A stretch of 64,000 nucleotides of DNA from Eretmocerus hayati (taxonomy: Eukaryota > Arthropoda > Insecta > Hymenoptera > Aphelinidae). Both the position numbers and the translations under genes were made by a program. Location of the stretch: the NCBI GenBank assembly GCA_029851415.1, contig CM056744.1:70054172-70118171 (forward strand). Direction: 5' to 3'. Numbering within the stretch: the stretch's first letter is position 1; every line of letters begins with the position of its first letter. Below are positions 22,999 to 34,745 of this stretch, one piece after another. Below the pieces are notes generated by a model, which saw only the letters and a list, made by a program, of their open reading frames with translations, was not told the DNA's origin and searched no databases.

Positions 22999-23863
22999 AT
23001 CATGAATTCATACGAAACTTTGATCAAAGTGTTTTTTTCATTTTCTATGCAGTTCCATTGTTTTCATTTAGCATTTTAGTCTCAATATCGTTCCACAATA
23101 TATAAATATTTAGTTTTTCTATACTGAAAATTGTAAGCAACTCGAGGATCGAGTGAAAAAACAACTCGATCCAAGTGAAATTTCACTCGAATACTTCCAC
23201 AAAGAGTCACTTTCGACGTATTATTGGCGCAATCATTAGTTTGGCGATCCAGAGTCACCAAAAAAATTATTATCGAAAAAGGGGTCAAAATTTCATTTCC
23301 GTGCGCTGTGTTCTTTCATTTTTTTGATCTTCGTGAGTGTAGACCATCGCGGTGAGGCTCGTGTGAGATTCGAGCAGGCTAATTCATTAATCAGTCAGTT
23401 AATTAATTAATTAATTAATTCTCTGCGTGATAATTACGTAGCAGGAGACAACACTGTCATATAAGATAGGTTGAATCAGACCAGCTGCGCTCACGGAGTC
23501 CGTCACATACTTGTCCCGTTCCTATTACGTGCTGGCAACTACTGCCTCATGGTACCCCGTGACCCGCTCTTAGAGTCCGTCACGTACTCGATCCGTACTT
23601 GGCACATACACGAATTTACTGCCATGCGGCTCGCTGAGCAAGGGCTCCAGAATCCGTCACGTACTTGTTCAGTATCCGTCACATACTGGCAACTACTGTT
23701 GCGTGCATTTGGAGCGCCTCTCCAAAATCCATCACATACCCATTCCGTACTGTAGGTAGCAGGAATTACTATTGCGAGTATTGACAGGTACGAGCAAGTA
23801 CGTACAGTTATAAACCAAGTATCTACAGTATGGAATATCAGCTATTTCCCCCTTGGAGCCGTC

Positions 23864-24215
23864 CAAAATAATGAACTATTGCCGCGATGAACAACGCATC
23901 TCCGATAAACTACCAGCGAAGCAGACGCTCGTACACGGTTCGCGTGTTGGGAGCGCGCTTTGTATGTCAGTGAGCTCGGAACATGCATGTGTTGCGGTCA
24001 GTGCGCATCAAAGGAGTTGAGAAGCCTGAACTTCCAGCACGGGGCCCCCGTCTTGATACGTTACCATGCGCTCGAGCCACCTTAATCCGCATCGTTCCTT
24101 TGAATGCGGCATCAGTATGTATAGTGGGTGCAGCACCGGGTCCGTGATTCACCCAGCGTGTGGTGCATCATTCACATGAGTACTGTGCATGGAATTCTTG
24201 TGCCCTTGCTCACCC
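23864..24215. other. Junction between the 4-kb palindrome and the large inverted duplication
   Basis: About 350 bp without a gene. It has moderately high GC and CpG, and a GGGGCCCCC palindromic patch near 24042. No match to other parts of the window was seen. Confidence 0.4.
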
Positions 24216-27200
24216 GTGGGTCACATCACAATCCAGGGTTACTCAACGGAATTTTGAGCATACTCTGGAATCTGGGGATAGCTTCTGAGAATACTGGGAT
24301 CGATTCCAATACGGCATGTGCCAGGAATGTGTCACTAGCGTTGCAAATCATTCCGATTGGCCGATTTTAGCTCGGAATTCCTATTGCTGCCAGCTTAGAA
24401 ATATTTGGAGTATAGTCTGTGATCACTCAGCGAGATTTTGACACTGATACCGAGTCCGAGAACTGCTGCAGTGAGATTCAGTAGTGGTAGTGGGTCGGGA
24501 AAGACTGACAGATACGGCACTTTTGGCGCAAAATAATGATATTTGTGTGAATAAAAGAAGTAATGCCAACTAACCAACAATCGGAACCAATCCTAGATCT
24601 CACTCACAGAATTTTGCGCCCAATTTTATACCCGAGAATAGCTGCTAAGAGCACTGAGATCAATCCTCATCCAGCAGCATTTTAAAAAGGTAGAGAATTC
24701 TCGCATAATCGTGGATTATAGGGCGGAAATCGTCCTACTGCCACCTGAATAGCAAGCGCGATACATTTTGGGATCCTTTGACGTGATTTTGAACAGATCT
24801 CCGATTCTTTATATATCTGCTGAGACCTTTGAGATCGACTCTGAGGCAGAAATTGCGAAGTGGCACTAGAAATAAACCAGATCTAATGATTCTATTTCCT
24901 AATAAGTACTACTGCTACCCCAAGAATACATACAGTGAAATCTAGGATCGCAGACGAGAATTTCTAGCCAAATCCTGCATCTGAAAATTGCTGCAGAGAA
25001 ATTTCAGATGCATATTGAGCTCAGTATTGTCGTAAATTACAGTCGATCTGATGAGGAATAGTTGAATTTTTTCCTCCTATTCTACTACTGCCAAGGTAAG
25101 TACCATTTCATGTCGTTACGAGTCCAGAAGTGAATATTTTGAGCCCGAAGTCATGCCCCCGAATCACTGCAGTAAGATCTGCAATCAAGATTGGGACGAA
25201 ATCACCGGGAATCCGTGCGGATCCCACGGAGAATGACGAGTTTCGAGAGAGAAACCATACTACTGCCAACCCGAAAACGATCTTATCGAGCTCTCAATTC
25301 GACAGTGAATTTTTTGGGCACATTCCCGTATTTGTGAACCACTACAGTGCGATCGGGGACCAATATTTGGGCCAGAGTACTCGCAAATCAGCGCGGGTCC
25401 TATAGAAGATGATGGATCCCAGGGCGTGAATCCTACTCCTGCCAACTTAAGGATGGATCCAGGAAATTCTGACTTCCGCTAGAAGTACTTTGGGCCCGGT
25501 CTCGTGTCTGACGCTTACTGCAGTGCGATCTGGGATCGGTATTGTGCCCAGAATTGTGGGAAACTTCTGCGGATCCTACAGAGAATGATGATTTCTAGGG
25601 GGTAAATCGTACTACTGCCAATTCTATCAGGAATCCAATACATTTTTGAATCGACTTAGAACATCTTCAGCCGAGTCTCGTCGCTCAGAATCACCGCAGT
25701 GCGATTTAGAACCCGGATTGGGCCCCGAAACGTCGGAAATCCCCGCGGATCCCACGGGAAATGATGGGGTTCAGAACGGAAATCGTAATACTGCCAAACC
25801 GCGATCGATCCCTTCGGATTTCATGTCTGTTAGTAAATATCGTTGGCCCAGTCCCATGTCTCAGAGTTACTGCAGTGCGATCTGAGATCGGTATTGGGCC
25901 CAGAATCAACGGAAATGATCACAAATCGTATTCAAAATCATGAATTTCAGGGAGTAAATCCTATTTCTGCCAACTCAATGAGGAATCCAGCTGATTTTGA
26001 GATCGACCAGAAATATTTTGAGCCCAGTCCCGTCACTCAGATCCACTGCAGTGCGATGTCAAACCAGTATTGGGCCCCGGATCATCGGGAATCCGTGCGG
26101 ATCCCTCCGGAAAATTATCCATCTTAGGATGGAAATCGTACTACTGCGACCCTCAGAAGCAACCCAGCACATTTCGAATTAGAAGGTGAATATTTTGGGC
26201 CCAACCCGTTACTCAGATCCACTGCAGTGCGATCTGCGATCGGTATTGGGCCCAGAATCGTCGGAAACTTCTGCGGATCCTACAGAAAATGACGATGCGG
26301 GTGAATCGTACAACTGCCAACTGGATGATGAATTCAGTACATTCCGGGATTGACGAGGAATATTTTGGGCCCGGTTCCATGTCTCAGAGTTACTGCAGTG
26401 CAATCTGAGATCGGTATTCGGCCCAGAATCATCCAGGATAATCATAAATCGTATTCAGAATCATGAATCCTAGGCGGTAAATCCTACTCCTGCCAACTCA
26501 ATGAGGAATCCAGTTGATTTCGGAATCGATGAAGAATATTTTGAGCTCAGTCCCATCACCCAAGTCAACTGCGATGCGATGTGAAACCAGTATTGGGCTC
26601 CGGATCGTCGAAAATCCGTGCAGATCCCACGGGGAATGATCCATTTTAGGATGGAAATCGTACTACTGCGACCCTTCAAAACGACCCAGCACATTTTGAA
26701 TTAGGAGAGAAATATTTTTGGCCCAGTCCCGTCAATCAGATCCACTGCGTGCGATCTGCGATCGGTGTTGGGCCCAGAATCGTCGGGAACTTCTGCGAAT
26801 CCTACAGAAAATGACGATTTTCCACTGCGTGCGATCTGCGATCGGTATTGGACCCAGAATCGTCGGGAACTTCTGCGAATCCTACAGGAAAGGACGATTT
26901 CTAGGGGGTGAATCGTACTACTGTAAACTGAATGATTAATTTAGTACGTTCCGGAATTGACAAGGAATATTTTGGGCCGAGTCACGTGTCTCAGAGTCAC
27001 TGCAGCGTGATCTGAGATCGGAATTGGGCCCAGGATCATCGGAAACTTCTGCGGATCCTACAGAGAATGACGATTTCCAGGGGATGAATCGTACTACTGT
27101 CAACTGGATGATGAATCCAGTACATTATGAGATTGACTAAAATTATTTTGGGTCCAGTCCCGTGGCTGAGAGTCACTGCACTGCAATCTGCGATCGGTAT

Positions 27201-27281
27201 TGGGCCCAGAATCATCGGAAACTTTTGCGAATCCCACAGAAAATGACGATTCCTAGGGGGTGAATCGTACTACTGCGACCC
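24216..27281 (+). repeat. ~176-bp satellite array, left arm
   Basis: A TACTGCC-type motif recurs near 24735, 24908, 25083, 25259, 25434, 25611, 25787, 25965, 26140, 26310, 26487 and 26663, then 26918, 27092 and 27268, a period of about 176 bp. A GCAGTGCGATCTG block and a GTATTGGGCCC block lie in most units. One unit (26740-26900) has an extra 81-bp internal duplication, giving the 255-bp gap. Roughly 17 units. The period is near nucleosome length, as in many centromeric satellites. Frames in it are repeat products. Confidence 0.9.
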
Positions 27282-27681
27282 TTAAGGCGATGCGGCCACC
27301 GTGCACCATGCACGCTGAAAGTTATTCGCACGTTCATCAAATTTGCTGGCGATTTGGGTGAAACGACGAGAAGACCCGCGTTAATTATCATCTAACCAGA
27401 GTTTGCCTTCTCATCGTTTGGCTAAAATCGCAAGAGAACTGGAGAAAAGTGCGAATAGCTCCTAAGAGTGCAAACACTTCCTAACCCATAATATAGGGAC
27501 TTTGTAATTTGCACTTTTATCCGATTCTCTTGCAATTTGGAGGAAATGATGAGAAGACGAACTCTAGTTAGATGATAATAAACGCGGGTCTTCTCGTCGT
27601 TTCACCCAAATCACCAAAAAATTTGATAAAAGTGAAAATAACTTTCAGCGTGCACGGTGCACGGTGACCGCATCGCCTTAA
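27282..27681. mobile_element. 400-bp TTAA-flanked MITE (piggyBac-like)
   Basis: TTAA at 27282-27285 and 27678-27681 bound terminal repeats reading GGCGATGCGG...CACCGTGCAC. The arms are about 180 bp and non-coding. The matching site on the right arm (near 52348, minus strand) reads ...CTGCGACCCTTAACCTG, with a single TTAA and no insert. TTAA duplication is diagnostic of piggyBac-type transposition, so this is a non-autonomous piggyBac-like element. Confidence 0.85.
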
Positions 27682-28673
27682 CCCGTTCACTGAAAAATTG
27701 CCCCAGGTATCAGAAATGCCATTTTTCTCATCAAAATATGTTTCTGAGGGGGAAAAATGGTGAGTAATGGCAAAACTGAAATTTTGAAAAAATATCGTTT
27801 TTTAATTTTTTCTCTCGCATCACTCCATAGACAGACCCGATTGGTGGTTTATTTTGTTCCTTGTAGTGACAGGGATTTTCCAGAATTTCTTCAGGTTCTT
27901 CCAATGCGTTACGAGAAAACTATCACGAATTCACAGTGCTCCTGGAGGAGTGATAAGTCTCCCTGAAAGAACGACGAAAACGGCTCACGCTATCTTGTAG
28001 GGTTACCCGAGCACATTCAAATCCCGTTTCAACGAGAATCGCAGCTGACCATTCACTAAAATGCGAGCAAGAAGTGTGAAAACGCCACTTAACTTCATGT
28101 ATTTCCATCGGCATATAGATCGTATGACCCATCTATGGTGGACGCACCTTGGCATTTTTTTCCCTCGCGGGGTACAAATTCGATCGAAAATGATTTTTGA
28201 ATGGTTCAACCGTTTGTCTTGGAAGGTGAGGTGAACAAATTCAGGAAATGGAAAATTCGATGCGAATTGGAAAATTTTTTTCCAAAAAATGCGAAAAAAT
28301 ACATTTGGGTGGTGGGATCGTGAAGATCGTGGAATTTTGGATATGGGATGAGTCGAGTGGTATTTTTTGGATTATCCAAAATAGATTGTCAAGGATCCAG
28401 AAATACCAAAAATTTGAATTTTCCAGTCATGGCGGGTGGATTCTGCCGTAAGTGTCGTGAAGGTTAGTATTCCCTGGGGGATTTGTTTTTGGTCAACCTG
28501 TATGTTTACATTTACTAATTTCTAACCCTCGCGCATTGCAGGTGGATTAATAAGTAGTGTAGTTTTCCAATTAGCGTGTTTTTTGTAGAATCGAAGAACC
28601 TTGATTATTCAATAATACATGGGTCTCCGAATTTTCGTCGATTATCGCGGTAAATAATGGCATTGTTGACGCC

Positions 28674-28820
28674 GTGCCAGTCGATAGGGGTGATTGTACC
28701 CCGTTTGTTGTCGGCAATAGCATCGCAGGTTCAGTACTCCAGATCGTAAATAATCATTCTGCCTTTAAGAACAAGTTAAGTGTGAGTGTTGTGTCACATT
28801 ATCAAAATCTCCTCAACCAG
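28674..28820 (+). other. Exon-like frame a (left arm), unrecognised protein
   Basis: An open frame with sequence such as DCTPFVVGNSIAG and FKNKLSVSVVSHYQNLLNQ stops at a possible phase-0 donor, CAG|GTGTGC, at 28820; without splicing it continues to a stop at 28898. It is identical at protein level to the right-arm copy at 50456-50602. I do not recognise the family. It may belong to one gene with the frames at 35744 and 36282; the hAT-like element at 28942 would then lie in an intron. Confidence 0.3.
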
Positions 28821-29721
28821 GTGTGCTCTCACCTCGAGCTCGAGTGTGTCGCGGAATCGGGTGAAACCTACAGCTATCCGTGTTGTCATGCTTCATAGCG
28901 GGCTCCAATCTTTATTTCATCAATTTGCTGCTATGAGGGAGCAGTGTTGGCGGCGAGAGTGGAAAAACCTACCCAACAGCTATGTTCAGGTTTATTTTGC
29001 TCTCCGACTGCATCCAACAGTCAACTTCGCGTCGCTCGGCTCGGGGGTCACATGAGTCAGATTGCAGCCAACTGTTGATTTCGCAATTATTAGTCTATAT
29101 TTGATTGATTTCAGTAATCAGTGGAAGCCAAACTGTCTTAACTCATTGATCGCGCCGATCAATCAATATGCATACGCGTGCACGTCCCGCTGAACGCAGG
29201 TTATTCACACGTGCGACGGGGAAATGAGTAAATTTTTGCTATACCTCCTCGTGTAATATTGGAATTATCATGTTGATGAATGAATTTATCGTTCTTTCGA
29301 GCCACATATGTCGAATTGCGTTCTTCGTGGCTCTACTTTCGTATCAGTGGCTGCATCACGAAGGAATTTTCCAATTTTTAATTTTGGATTCTTAAATCTA
29401 TTATAGAAAGATCGGCCGAAAGAACGATAAATTCATTCTTCGAATGTAATTCAGCGAATCGAGCGAAAGAGTCAATATATCAATGAGATCCACCTTATCG
29501 ATATAATTCTAATATTATATTTTTATGTTGAGTTGTTGTTATTATTTATTTGCGGTGCGATAATTGTTGCTTGCCATGCAACTCGATAAATTCGGCCCTA
29601 CAATCGATACCCATCAAAAGCTTGTGGAATATTTTTACATAAATTTCCACCCAAGAACGTGATTTGAGATAGTTTAATCCGCGGAATTCGGCTTTTCCGC
29701 AGATTTGTAATCATCATTATA

Positions 29722-30822
29722 CAGTACCCGTCAAAATTGATGAATCGTGCATGGTCTCAGTCAATCAGCGATAACTCTGGCCCATTCGGTTGTAAAAGAA
29801 TTTTGAGAAGAGAAAATTGAAGATCAGGAAAAAACCTATTGATTTATGGGTTTGAAAATTCTTTTCCATATTTTTTATTGGGTTGTAAGGGGCGACGGAA
29901 GGATGTTTTGTTTCTCTTCAATCAAACACCTGTAATTTTGACGCGCATTATCCGATCGTAAAAATCTCAACGGTATTTTGTAGCTCTTTTCAAGACCTTT
30001 CAATTCCCTTTTTTTAAAGTTTTCTCTACGATTTTTCCCATCCGACTGGCGAACTTTAGAAAAAAACTTTTCTAAACATGTGTTCTTACGGAGGCATGGA
30101 AGCTCTCGCCGACTTGATTCCTCAATGCTCGTGGTCAATGCAGAAAGTCATCTATAAAATGTTTGTCAGGCATGATTTCGACGTAAAATTTTCTGATGTT
30201 TCAGAATATGCTATCAGATTACCAGTTTAATAAGCCCCAAATGTCTTCTTCCATCTTGAACAGATACTTGATTTTTGTCTTGTTCAAGACAAAAAAGACA
30301 TTCGGGACTCATTAAACTGGTAATCTGATAGCATATTTTGAAAGATCAGAAAATTTTATGTCGAAATCATGTCTGACAAAACTTTTTTAGGTGAGTTTCT
30401 GCATTGCCCACGAGCATTGAGAAATCAAGTCGGCTTCCATGAGAGCTTCCATGCCTCCATAAGAACACATGTTTAGAAAAGTTTTCATCTAAAGCTCACC
30501 AGTCGGACGGGAAAAATCGTAGAGAAAACTTTGAAAAAAGGAATCGAAAGGTCTTGAAAAGAGCTACAAAATACCGTTAAGATTTTTACGATCGGATGAT
30601 GCGCCTCAAAATTACAGGTGTTCGATTGAAGAGAAAAAAAAATTGTCTTTCGTCACCCGACCCCATAAGAAGAATGAAGAAAAATTTTTCAAACCCATAA
30701 ATCGATAGGTTTTTTCCTGATCTTCAATTTCCTTTTTTCAAAATCTTTCTACGACTAAATGGGCCAGAGTAATCAGTAATTGACTGAGACTATGCATGAT
30801 CCATATATTAGGACGGGTACTG
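29722..30822. mobile_element. 1,101-bp foldback with TA target sites, CAGTACCCGTC ends
   Basis: TA at 29720-29721 and 30823-30824 flank a perfect 11-bp terminal repeat, CAGTACCCGTC. The arms run about 500 bp to a loop near 30240-30300 holding an inner TGTCTTGTTCAAGACA-type stem. TA duplication and CAGT ends suit Tc1/mariner/pogo-type transposition. Each arm holds the CATGATTTCGACGTAAAAT core (30168 and 30360 regions). Non-coding. Confidence 0.8.
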
Positions 30823-31084
30823 TAGAAGTGAGGAAATTAACGAACTATTAGTCTATAGATACTCAAGCAGCTTTGAAGAAAAGATCATTTGTTATCTCAT
30901 CAAATGCTTGGGAATATGGAGCTGAACAATTTATGTGATGAGTAGTTCTGACAGACCCAGGTTTTGAAAAGATGAGAGAAAAAGGAAACCTCGGCATCAA
31001 AAAGAGGGAAAAGGCGTTGCTAACGAGATCAGTTGAATGATTCCTCATATCAAAACGTGCCTATTTGTGGTGCTGGATAACTCA

Positions 31085-31440
31085 ATTTCAGTCATCATTT
31101 TTTCACTCTGATCAATACTTCATTCCAAGAATCTTCACTCACGGGGAAATTATTGGAATCATCAATGTAATGGGATGATGATATCTCATTTTTCACTTGG
31201 AGCTATATTTCATTCTAAAAACCTTGACTCACAGAGATTCAGCTCTAACCAATTTGGTCCTCCCACCCAGATCTTTCTCTCTAATCTTTTCACTCGAATC
31301 CATCTTTCGGTCTGAAATCTCCTTCCTTGATTTCTTCACTCGAATTCATTCTTTATTCTAAAAATCTTGACTCACGAGGATTCAGTTTTAAGCAATTTTT
31401 CTCTCTCGCCCAGATCTTTTGATTGTAGGTCGCACTTTTT
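31085..31440. repeat. Degenerate TTTTCACTC...CTTGACTCACG repeats
   Basis: Four imperfect units beginning TTTTCACT or CTTCACT (about 31096, 31190, 31297 and 31334). Two (from 31190 and 31334) reach CTTGACTCACRRGGATTCAG and end CCCAGATCTTT. No coding sequence. The rest of 30825-32058 shows nothing assignable. Confidence 0.5.
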
Positions 31441-32058
31441 TTCCATGATAATCATTGAAGAACAAGAAGGAAAATTTATGGCATCCATCGTTGAAATCGC
31501 AACTTTCAACGTATCTACGCCACGCGTAGATGATTAAAAGCATCTTCAAGTGGACACTTACCTTGCATATGTAACTTCAAGAAAATTGATCATTGAGCTG
31601 GAGAGGAACCGTTGACGAAGAGAATAACAACGCACAGGCACACATACTAACGGACACTGACAATGGCCCTCAAAGATATAGGAAATTGCTCAAATCTTTG
31701 GGAATCATAATTTCACAAGAACTGCTTTGAAACCTGCTGGTATACTTTGGAGTAGTAGAACAAGAAGTATCCGAATCCCTCATTCCGTTTATTTTGCCTA
31801 GATTTCATCTGAGTAATACTTTTTTATGTAGTGAAATGTCTTGTGTGCAAAGTGCGCCCCGTGCTGGAAAGTTCGAAGCAAGGTGCAGCTCAAATTCTCA
31901 AGCCTGATGGCTTGGAAAATCGTTGGGATGAGGGTCCTACACATAGTTTGTATTTAGATTTATAAGCGTTTTTTATGTTAAAAATACGCTGCTGAAAGTA
32001 ATTAGCAGAATGCTTTCTCACGGCGTTATATGATGATAATCATAACGAATAAGAAAGT

Positions 32059-32267
32059 CCCGTCAAATTGAGTAATTTTGATACCCGTGGGGTAACTTTG
32101 CTACACCCTCAAAAGGCTTGTCTTGCGTTCCAGGAGCAACAAATAGGATTCCATAGTATCAGGATTGATGATAGAATTTGATTGGAGTGCTGTGAAATTA
32201 AGTGAGTTGCTCCCGGAGCGTTGTGCAAGACTTTTGAAGGTGTACCAAAGTTACTCAATTTGACGGT
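32059..32267. mobile_element. ~209-bp MITE, CCGTCAAATTGAGTAA ends
   Basis: The arms of about 80 bp share CCGTCAAATTGAGTAA, CTACACC/GTACACC, TCAAAAG and GGAGCAAC blocks in inverted order. It is related to the element end at 84-170. The segment just upstream (31975-32040, AAAATACGCTGCTGAAAG) has an inverted relative near 58285-58330. Confidence 0.75.
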
Positions 32268-33049
32268 ATCCTATACTTTGAGTTATTCTTTTGAGGAAGC
32301 ATTTCAGAAAGATTTGGGTCATCTAAAAGCAAGGGTTTCCAACAATATCTATCGTTTTGTTAAGAGGAAATTTCGATACCGACGATTCAAAGATAATTAA
32401 ACTGGATTACTTGGTTGAAATTTTCTATTCGCGAAAAAAAAAACTTCATATGGATAATGTTCTACGGATTTCAAGGAAATTTTGTAGCAACCAATCGAAT
32501 CAGAATAGCGTATAAGTAAGTCTTTAGGTCATTAAAATTGAGATAAATGAGTGGCGAAGGATGATACGAGGATAAAATGAGTATTCAGAAAGTTTTTCCA
32601 TTATTTTTTGAGTTATTCCTTAGAGAAAGCTTTTTAGAGTGATTTGGGCCATATAGTCTGAGGTTTTCTGGATGATATCTATTGTTTGGTTGAGACGGGA
32701 TTTGGATGCAATGGGTTTGAAAAGGTTCAAATGAAATTTTTGGTGAAAATTTTGATTTTTCCGAAAATTTGAGATCTGTACAGATTGAATAAAATGTCGG
32801 TATTAACCAATCGATAGATCATGCAGAAAAAATCATAGTTCAGGTGACTCGATTCGTGGTGAGTTTGTCTTAGAAAAAGATATTTATGTATTAAGAGTCG
32901 AAATTTGAGCACTTTTGCTTGAAAAAGCCCATGGATCAAATTTGAGTGGGAGTCGAAAGCTGCTAAATCACTGGGCTCTCAGAAATTTGATTCTGTACAA
33001 CTTGTAGAAAGCCAAAAGTTGATACGGTGAACAGTAAAAGAAAAAGCGT

Positions 33050-33318
33050 GTCCGGTATAAAACAAGACACACACACACACATACACATACATACACACAA
33101 ACACGGAAAATGGGGTGGGAAGATGAGTCTTTGGCAGATTTGGAAGGACATAAGGAGGAAAACTGTTACCTACAACTGATGGATTTTGGTGAGAGGAAGA
33201 GAATGGTCGAAGGCTTTTTTAGATAAAAGGAATTTTGTTGAAGAATATGTTGGTTTTAATGAAAAATTTGATCAAATTCTCGTTGGGGTGAAAACAAAGC
33301 TTTCTCTTTGGAGAAAGC
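33050..33318 (+). repeat. Dispersed repeat with built-in CA microsatellite and end hairpin
   Basis: A CACACA tract at 33066-33100, then AAAACTGTTACCTACAA near 33160, then the hairpin GCTTTCTC-TTTG-GAGAAAGC at 33299-33318. The same order is seen at 45600-45840 in the duplication spacer. An upstream diverged duplication (32279-32380 vs 32609-32710, about 330 bp apart) may belong to the same unit. Confidence 0.6.
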
Positions 33319-33915
33319 ATTAGTCGTCTTCATCGATTTTACAGAGATTGATCTTTTCTATTCATCATCTCCAGGCGCGCTCTCATTAAGTGCACGAAAA
33401 AAACTTTATATAAACGTTCGACATGGTAAGTAAAGTAATTTGAATTTGGTTTCGAAGAAAACTGCTTGAATGAAAATTGCTAGATATCCGAGACAGTTGA
33501 ATAGTATAACTATAGCAAAGATGCACGAGAATATATCTCGTAATTTTGTATATTTGGCATCACATGTCGCGAGTAACACTCATCATCGAATGCAGAGGAC
33601 AGTATGAGCACGAAAAAGCACTGCACTGATCGACCTCCAAATATGACGCGCTTTGGTTCATTTGCAAGCTTTGCCTACCCCCTTTTGAATACTTTGAGCT
33701 ATAAACTGATAGATTTTGACGGAGGGATAAACGAGCTTGAAAAAAGACTATAGGGGCCAGTTAAGCACACTGCTCTTTTCTTAGTAATATGAGCGCATAA
33801 TTCGTGAATATCGAATTTCGCAATTCTGCAGAAGGTAATTTGTAACACGTCCACTGCAATGGGCCCCACCAGTGGGGCCCACAATTTTCCAATTTCTATT
33901 CTTTGTTCATTCATA

Positions 33916-34745
33916 CAGTACCTTTCATAAATAATGGGTCATGTACGGTCTAACTGAAACAGTTATATTTTTAATATACTTCGTTGTACGAAAATTTTGA
34001 AAAAAGGAGTCAACGATGAAAATCTAAAAAATTTCTCCTTCAATCAATCGCCCACAACTTTGGCGGGAGTAACCCGATCACAAAAATACTCAAAGGGATC
34101 TTGTAGACCGTTTCAAAATTTACAATTTTCTCTCTTAAAAATTCTCACTACGACCTTTCTTGACCGAGTAACGAGCTTGGGAAGAAAACTTTGTATTGCA
34201 TGGACTGCTTACGCAGATACCGAAGCTGCCTACTGTGTTATTCCCTCTAGTGCCATTCTGGTGCAAAAATTCACCAAAAAAATATCATGGCACATGATTT
34301 TGGCGTAAAATGATCTCATCTTTCAGAAATGTTTTCAGATTTTGCCTTGAATGCGATCTATAGGGACAAAACATGAAATTATTCAATTTTCCCAATAAAA
34401 CTTGAGAAATCGGGGTTGCCTCGAATCCGAGACAAAGTTTGATGAAATATTCTGAGAGAAGAGATTATTTTACGTCAAAATCATGAAGGTCTATTAAATC
34501 CTGTGAGTATTTTTGTGGCCGGATCGTTCCAGCCAAAGTTGTAGGTGATTGTTGAAGGAGAAACTTTTTAGATTTTCATCGTTAACCACGGGCACTCAGA
34601 AAAGATGCAAGGAATGTTTTAAACACATGAATCAATAGATTTTTTTGTGATCTTTAAGATGCTTTTTTCAAGATTTCCTTATGACCAAGTATATTGAGAA
34701 GATCACTGTTTTAGTGAGACCCTGCTTGATGTATTTGCAGAAAAA
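33916..34745. mobile_element. TA-type foldback, CAGTACCTTTCATAAATAAT end, right end lost
   Basis: Starts at CAGTACC after TA (33914-33915). The arms pair around a loop near 34380-34440. The right arm ends at a sequence matching the left-arm interior at about 33935-33965 and lacks the outermost bases. It matches the element at 59180-60055 over most of its length, including the loop, which lies in the opposite orientation. Carries the CATGATTTYGRCGTAAAAT core in both arms. Confidence 0.7.

Larger units (their letters stand above)
19861..23855. mobile_element. 3,995-bp palindromic hAT-like element with 8-bp duplication
   Basis: GAGCCGTC at 19853-19860 is repeated at 23856-23863. Between them the ends are CAAGGGGGAAATAGCT and its exact complement. 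The arms are about 1.9 kb each (to about 21765 and from about 21940), meeting at a loop of roughly 170 bp. An 8-bp duplication with a CA-starting, G-rich terminus suits the hAT superfamily, though the assignment is inference. No transposase is present; all frames are mirrored on both arms. The arms carry inverted CGTCAC-type motifs near 20.1/23.6 kb, a tRNA-like segment each, and GCGCATGCGC near the loop (also found in the 61.2-kb palindrome). Confidence 0.85.

Noticed and set aside
25130..26445. Many 60-95 codon frames on both strands with repeated ITAVRS/GIGPRI-type peptides
   Set aside because: They are translations of the 176-bp satellite unit, not genes.
25083..27281. CRISPR-like regular repeats
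   Set aside because: Period is ~176 bp with whole-unit similarity and no short repeat/unique spacer pattern; a eukaryotic satellite.
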